Shown here: positions 6,656-8,446 of the stretch, one piece after another | Position numbering within the stretch: the stretch's first letter is position 1 | Layout: every line of letters starts with the position of its first letter | DNA from: Microbacteriaceae bacterium | GTDB taxonomy: Bacteria; Actinomycetota; Actinomycetes; Actinomycetales; Microbacteriaceae | DNA length: 8,446 nt | NCBI GenBank assembly: GCA_022701925.1 | Contig: JAKONM010000275.1 | Coordinates: 1-8,446, forward strand | Direction: 5' to 3' | Notes under the pieces: model-generated | Told to the model about the DNA's origin: nothing | Seen by the model: only the letters and a program-made list of their open reading frames with translations | Database searches by the model: none | Program-made: the position numbers and the translations under genes

Positions 6656-7246
6656 TCAGGGGCGGCTCGAGCGGAAGCAGCCGTCCACGTGGTCGTCGAC
6701 GAGACCGCCGGACTGCATCAGCGCGTACATGGTGGTGGGGCCGACGAAGCGCAGGCCCTCCCGCTGCAGCGCCTTCGCCAGGGCCTTCGAGGTCGCGGTC
6801 CGGGCCGGCACGTCGGACAGGTCCGCGGGGGGCACGTGCTCGGCGCGGGCGGCCCCGGCGAAGGACCACAGCAGGCGGTCCAGCGCGCCCTCGCCGTCGC
6901 GCTCGCGCAGCGCCGCGACCGCCCGCGCGTTGCCGACGGCGGCCTCGATCTTCTGCCGGTTCCGGACGATTCCGGCGTCGGCCAGCAGCCGCTCGACGTC
7001 CTCCTCGCCGAAGGCGGCGACGGCCTCCGGCTCGAAGCCGGCGAACGCGGAGCGGAACGCCTCGCGCTTGCGCAGCACGACGATCCACGACAGCCCGCTC
7101 TGGAAGCCCTCCAGCGTCAGCTTCTCGAAGACCGCCCGGTCGCCGTGCAGCGGCACGCCCCACTCCGTGTCGTGGTAGGAGCGGTAGAGGTCGCCGACGG
7201 GCCAGGGACAGCGGGGGACGCCGTCGTCGCCGGTGATCGCGGTCAT
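6656..7246 (-). CDS. tag: DNA-3-methyladenine glycosylase I
   Basis: This cytoplasmic base-excision repair enzyme removes 3-methyladenine from alkylated DNA. The protein has 196 residues, close to E. coli Tag. RCPW (12-15) and YHDTEWGVP (24-32) are hallmark motifs. From the E. coli enzyme, the structural zinc is held by two Cys and two His; here these match Cys13, His25, His186 and Cys190 (DDHVDGC), with the last pair spaced as in E. coli. LEGFQSGLSW at 45-54 carries the conserved active-site Glu46. FVGPTTMYALMQSGGLVDDH is the typical C-terminal stretch. I chose ATG 7246 because the family begins just before RCPW. A GTG at 7276 in frame is possible but sits inside a hairpin arm. No ribosome site precedes ATG 7246; the stop of a possible small ORF overlaps it as ATGA, so coupled translation would explain initiation. 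It converges with the 93-residue gene across a 23-nt gap. Confidence 0.93.
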   Translation of the reverse strand: MTAITGDDGVPRCPWPVGDLYRSYHDTEWGVPLHGDRAVFEKLTLEGFQSGLSWIVVLRKREAFRSAFAGFEPEAVAAFGEEDVERLLADAGIVRNRQKIEAAVGNARAVAALRERDGEGALDRLLWSFAGAARAEHVPPADLSDVPARTATSKALAKALQREGLRFVGPTTMYALMQSGGLVDDHVDGCFRSSRP

Positions 7247-7380
7247 GACCGGCAGGGTCGCAGGGTTCTGGAGCACGGCCCGGACGGTAGGGGCCGTGCG
7301 GTCGCCGGGCGGCGGCCGGACGGGGCGGGTGCGTCGATCAGGCGCTCCTGCCCCTGGGGAGGAGCGGACGAGGGGCGCAT
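7243..7380 (-). CDS. Possible 45-residue upstream ORF coupled to tag
   Basis: I see an ATG at 7380 preceded by AAAGGA (7395-7390) with a 9-nt spacer, a good Shine-Dalgarno. The frame runs 45 codons and its TGA (7245-7243) overlaps the tag ATG as ATGA. It lies 28 nt after the aminotransferase stop, so spacing is operon-like. The predicted product begins MRPSSAPPQGQERL, is Pro/Arg/Ser-rich, has no membrane segment and resembles nothing I know. Against it being a conserved protein: 8 of 44 sense codons after the start end in A or T, including rare CTA and AGA, whereas real neighbours are nearly all G/C. Two hairpins lie inside it. It may be a leader or coupling ORF rather than a functional protein, or a chance ORF. 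Confidence 0.4.
   Translation of the reverse strand: MRPSSAPPQGQERLIDAPAPSGRRPATARPLPSGPCSRTLRPCRS
7273..7299 (-). repeat. 9-bp stem-loop upstream of tag
   Basis: GCACGGCCC (7273-7281) and GGGCCGTGC (7291-7299) are exact reverse complements around a 9-nt loop. In tag's direction the hairpin ends 26 nt before ATG 7246. It is not followed by a T-tract, so a classical terminator is unlikely. It covers the alternative GTG start at 7276, which would be masked if the hairpin forms. Confidence 0.5.
7343..7366 (-). terminator. GC-rich hairpin after the aminotransferase gene
   Basis: CGCTCCT (7343-7349) pairs with AGGAGCG (7360-7366). Inside, after one unpaired G, CCC can pair with GGG around a CTG loop, giving about 10 bp. 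In gene direction it lies 42 nt after the aminotransferase stop. No T-tract follows, so it could be a weak terminator, an mRNA 3'-end stabiliser, or part of a leader before tag. Confidence 0.4.
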
Positions 7381-7389
7381 GGCCGCTGT

Positions 7390-7395
7390 TCCTTT
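7390..7395 (-). promoter_or_regulatory. Shine-Dalgarno sequence for the possible upstream ORF
   Basis: AAAGGA on the minus strand stands 9 nt before ATG 7380, in an A-rich patch (GAAAGGAACA) that stands out from the GC-rich surroundings. It is the main reason to take the small ORF before tag seriously. Confidence 0.5.
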
Positions 7396-7408
7396 CGCAC
7401 GTCCCCGG

Positions 7409-8446
7409 TCAGAGCCGCCGCCCCGCCTCGGTGAGCACCTCGCGCAGGATGCCCTCGATCTCGTCGAACTCGGGCTCGCCGATCGTCAGCGGCGGAGCCA
7501 GCTGGATCACCGGGTCGCCGCGGTCGTCCGCCCGGCAGTACAGGCCCGCCTCGAACAGCGCGGTCGAGAGGTAGCCGCGGAGCAGCCGCTCCGACTCGTC
7601 GGCGTCGAAGGTCTCGCGCGTCGCCTTGTCCTTCACCAGCTCGATGCCGAAGAAGTACCCCTCGCCGCGCACGTCCCCGACGATCGGCAGGTCCAGCAGC
7701 CGCTCGAGCGACGCACGGAAGGCGGGGCTCTTCTCGCGCACCCGCTCGTTCAAGCCCTCCTCGTCGAAAATCGCCAGGTTCTCCAGCGCGACCGCGGCCG
7801 ACACCGGGTGCCCGCCGAACGTGTAGCCGTGGGCGAACATCGCGGAGCCGTGCCGGAACGGCTCGTAGATCCTCGACGACACGATCGTGGCGCCGATGGG
7901 GGAGTAGCCGCTGGTCATGGCCTTGGCGCACGTGATCATGTCGGGCACGTAGCCGAAGGCGTCGCAGGCGAAGGTGCGCCCGATCCGCCCGAACGCGCAG
8001 ATCACCTCGTCGCTGACCAGCAGCACGTCGTGCCGGTCGCAGATCTCGCGCACGCGCTGGAAGTAGCCGGGCGGGGGCGGGAAGCAGCCGCCCGCGTTCT
8101 GCACGGGCTCGAGGAACACCGCGGCGACCGTCTCCGGCCCCTCGAACAGGATCTGCTCCTCGATGCGGTCGGCCGCCCAGCGGCCGAAGGCCTCCTCGTC
8201 GTCGGCCGGGCCGCCCATCTCGTCCGCGCGGTAGAAGTTCGTGTTCGGCACGCGGAACCCGCCGGGCACGATCGGCTCGAACGGCGCCTTCAGCGACGGG
8301 ATGCCGGTGATCGCGAGGGCCCCCTGCGGGGTGCCGTGGTACGCGATCGCGCGGCTGATCACCTTGTGCTTCATCGGCTTGCCGACCAGCTTGAAGTACT
8401 GCTTCGCCAGCTTGAATGCCGTCTCGACCGCCTCGCCGCCGCCGGT
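7409..8446 (-). CDS. Class III PLP-dependent aminotransferase, 5' end outside window
   Basis: This is a cytoplasmic transaminase of the omega-amino-acid/diamine group (class III, fold type I), moving an amino group from an amine or non-alpha amino acid to a keto acid. The window shows 345 residues; such proteins are usually 430-460, so about 100 N-terminal residues lie beyond the right edge. The visible part opens at TGGGEAVETAFKLA, the family's phosphate-binding turn. Next come AYHG (35-38), FLEPVQNAGG (111-120), and VSDEV (144-148) with Asp146, which binds the PLP ring nitrogen. CAKAMTSGYSPIGA (173-186) has the Schiff-base Lys175. TFGGHPVSAAVALENL at 209-224 is the conserved motif from the partner subunit's phosphate site. 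The ATG at 8374 is internal, since the frame stays open and homologous to the edge. Candidate substrates include beta-alanine, GABA or putrescine; the sequence does not decide. Confidence 0.94.
   Translation of the reverse strand, partial: TGGGEAVETAFKLAKQYFKLVGKPMKHKVISRAIAYHGTPQGALAITGIPSLKAPFEPIVPGGFRVPNTNFYRADEMGGPADDEEAFGRWAADRIEEQILFEGPETVAAVFLEPVQNAGGCFPPPPGYFQRVREICDRHDVLLVSDEVICAFGRIGRTFACDAFGYVPDMITCAKAMTSGYSPIGATIVSSRIYEPFRHGSAMFAHGYTFGGHPVSAAVALENLAIFDEEGLNERVREKSPAFRASLERLLDLPIVGDVRGEGYFFGIELVKDKATRETFDADESERLLRGYLSTALFEAGLYCRADDRGDPVIQLAPPLTIGEPEFDEIEGILREVLTEAGRRL

Noticed and set aside
6630..6658. TGACC...GGTCA inverted repeat between the convergent genes, as a shared terminator
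   Set aside because: Most of the symmetry is simply the two stop codons facing each other. Only 5 bp pair around a 19-nt loop and no T-tract follows on either strand.
5421..7163. A 580-codon open frame on the minus strand spanning the second ATPase, the small gene and part of tag
   Set aside because: It lies opposite a clear ATPase gene and the small gene with perfect GC3 bias, and overlaps tag in another frame. Its translation is Arg/Ala/Gly-rich and of low complexity, the usual antisense shadow in very GC-rich DNA.
7244..7276. GTG at 7276 as the tag start
   Set aside because: It would add ten residues before the usual family N-terminus, has no ribosome site and lies in a hairpin arm. ATG 7246 with the ATGA overlap fits better, though the GTG is not excluded.

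Overview
The window is very GC-rich (third codon positions are almost all G or C), with tightly packed genes, ATGA stop/start overlaps and GTG/TTG starts. This fits a high-GC bacterium, most likely an actinomycete in the broad sense (Actinomycetota). I cannot name the genus. I see no tRNA, rRNA, CRISPR array, insertion sequence, phage gene or origin.

Left and centre (1-6293, + strand): a metal-dependent M19 dipeptidase, cut by the left edge, is followed by a complete five-gene ABC importer of the peptide/nickel class. The importer has a lipoprotein substrate-binding protein (1166-2761), two inner-membrane permeases (2739-3839 and 3836-4711) and two ATPases (4708-5517 and 5514-6293). Every junction inside the importer overlaps: 23 nt at the first and ATGA at the other three, so translation is probably coupled. 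The binding protein brings a di- or oligopeptide (or a related chelate) to the permeases, the ATPase pair drives import, and the dipeptidase would split imported dipeptides into amino acids. The 118-nt gap before the binding-protein gene holds a candidate promoter, a 16-bp palindrome, short direct repeats and a small hairpin. A 13-bp all-G:C inverted repeat lies just after the binding-protein stop codon, where it could lower expression of the permease/ATPase genes relative to the binding protein.

Centre-right (6294-6632, + strand): a small, perfectly GC3-biased gene encodes a 93-residue putative membrane protein of unknown function.

Right (6656-8446, - strand, convergent with the above): a class III PLP-dependent aminotransferase, cut by the right edge, lies upstream of tag (DNA-3-methyladenine glycosylase I). 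The 162-nt gap between them holds a possible 45-codon ORF with a good Shine-Dalgarno sequence. Its stop overlaps the tag start as ATGA, and two GC-rich hairpins lie inside it.

Overall this is mostly an ordinary nutrient-uptake operon next to housekeeping genes. I found no convincing new system. The points most worth a second look are regulatory: the small ORF before tag, the hairpin after the binding-protein gene, and the repeat cluster before that gene.
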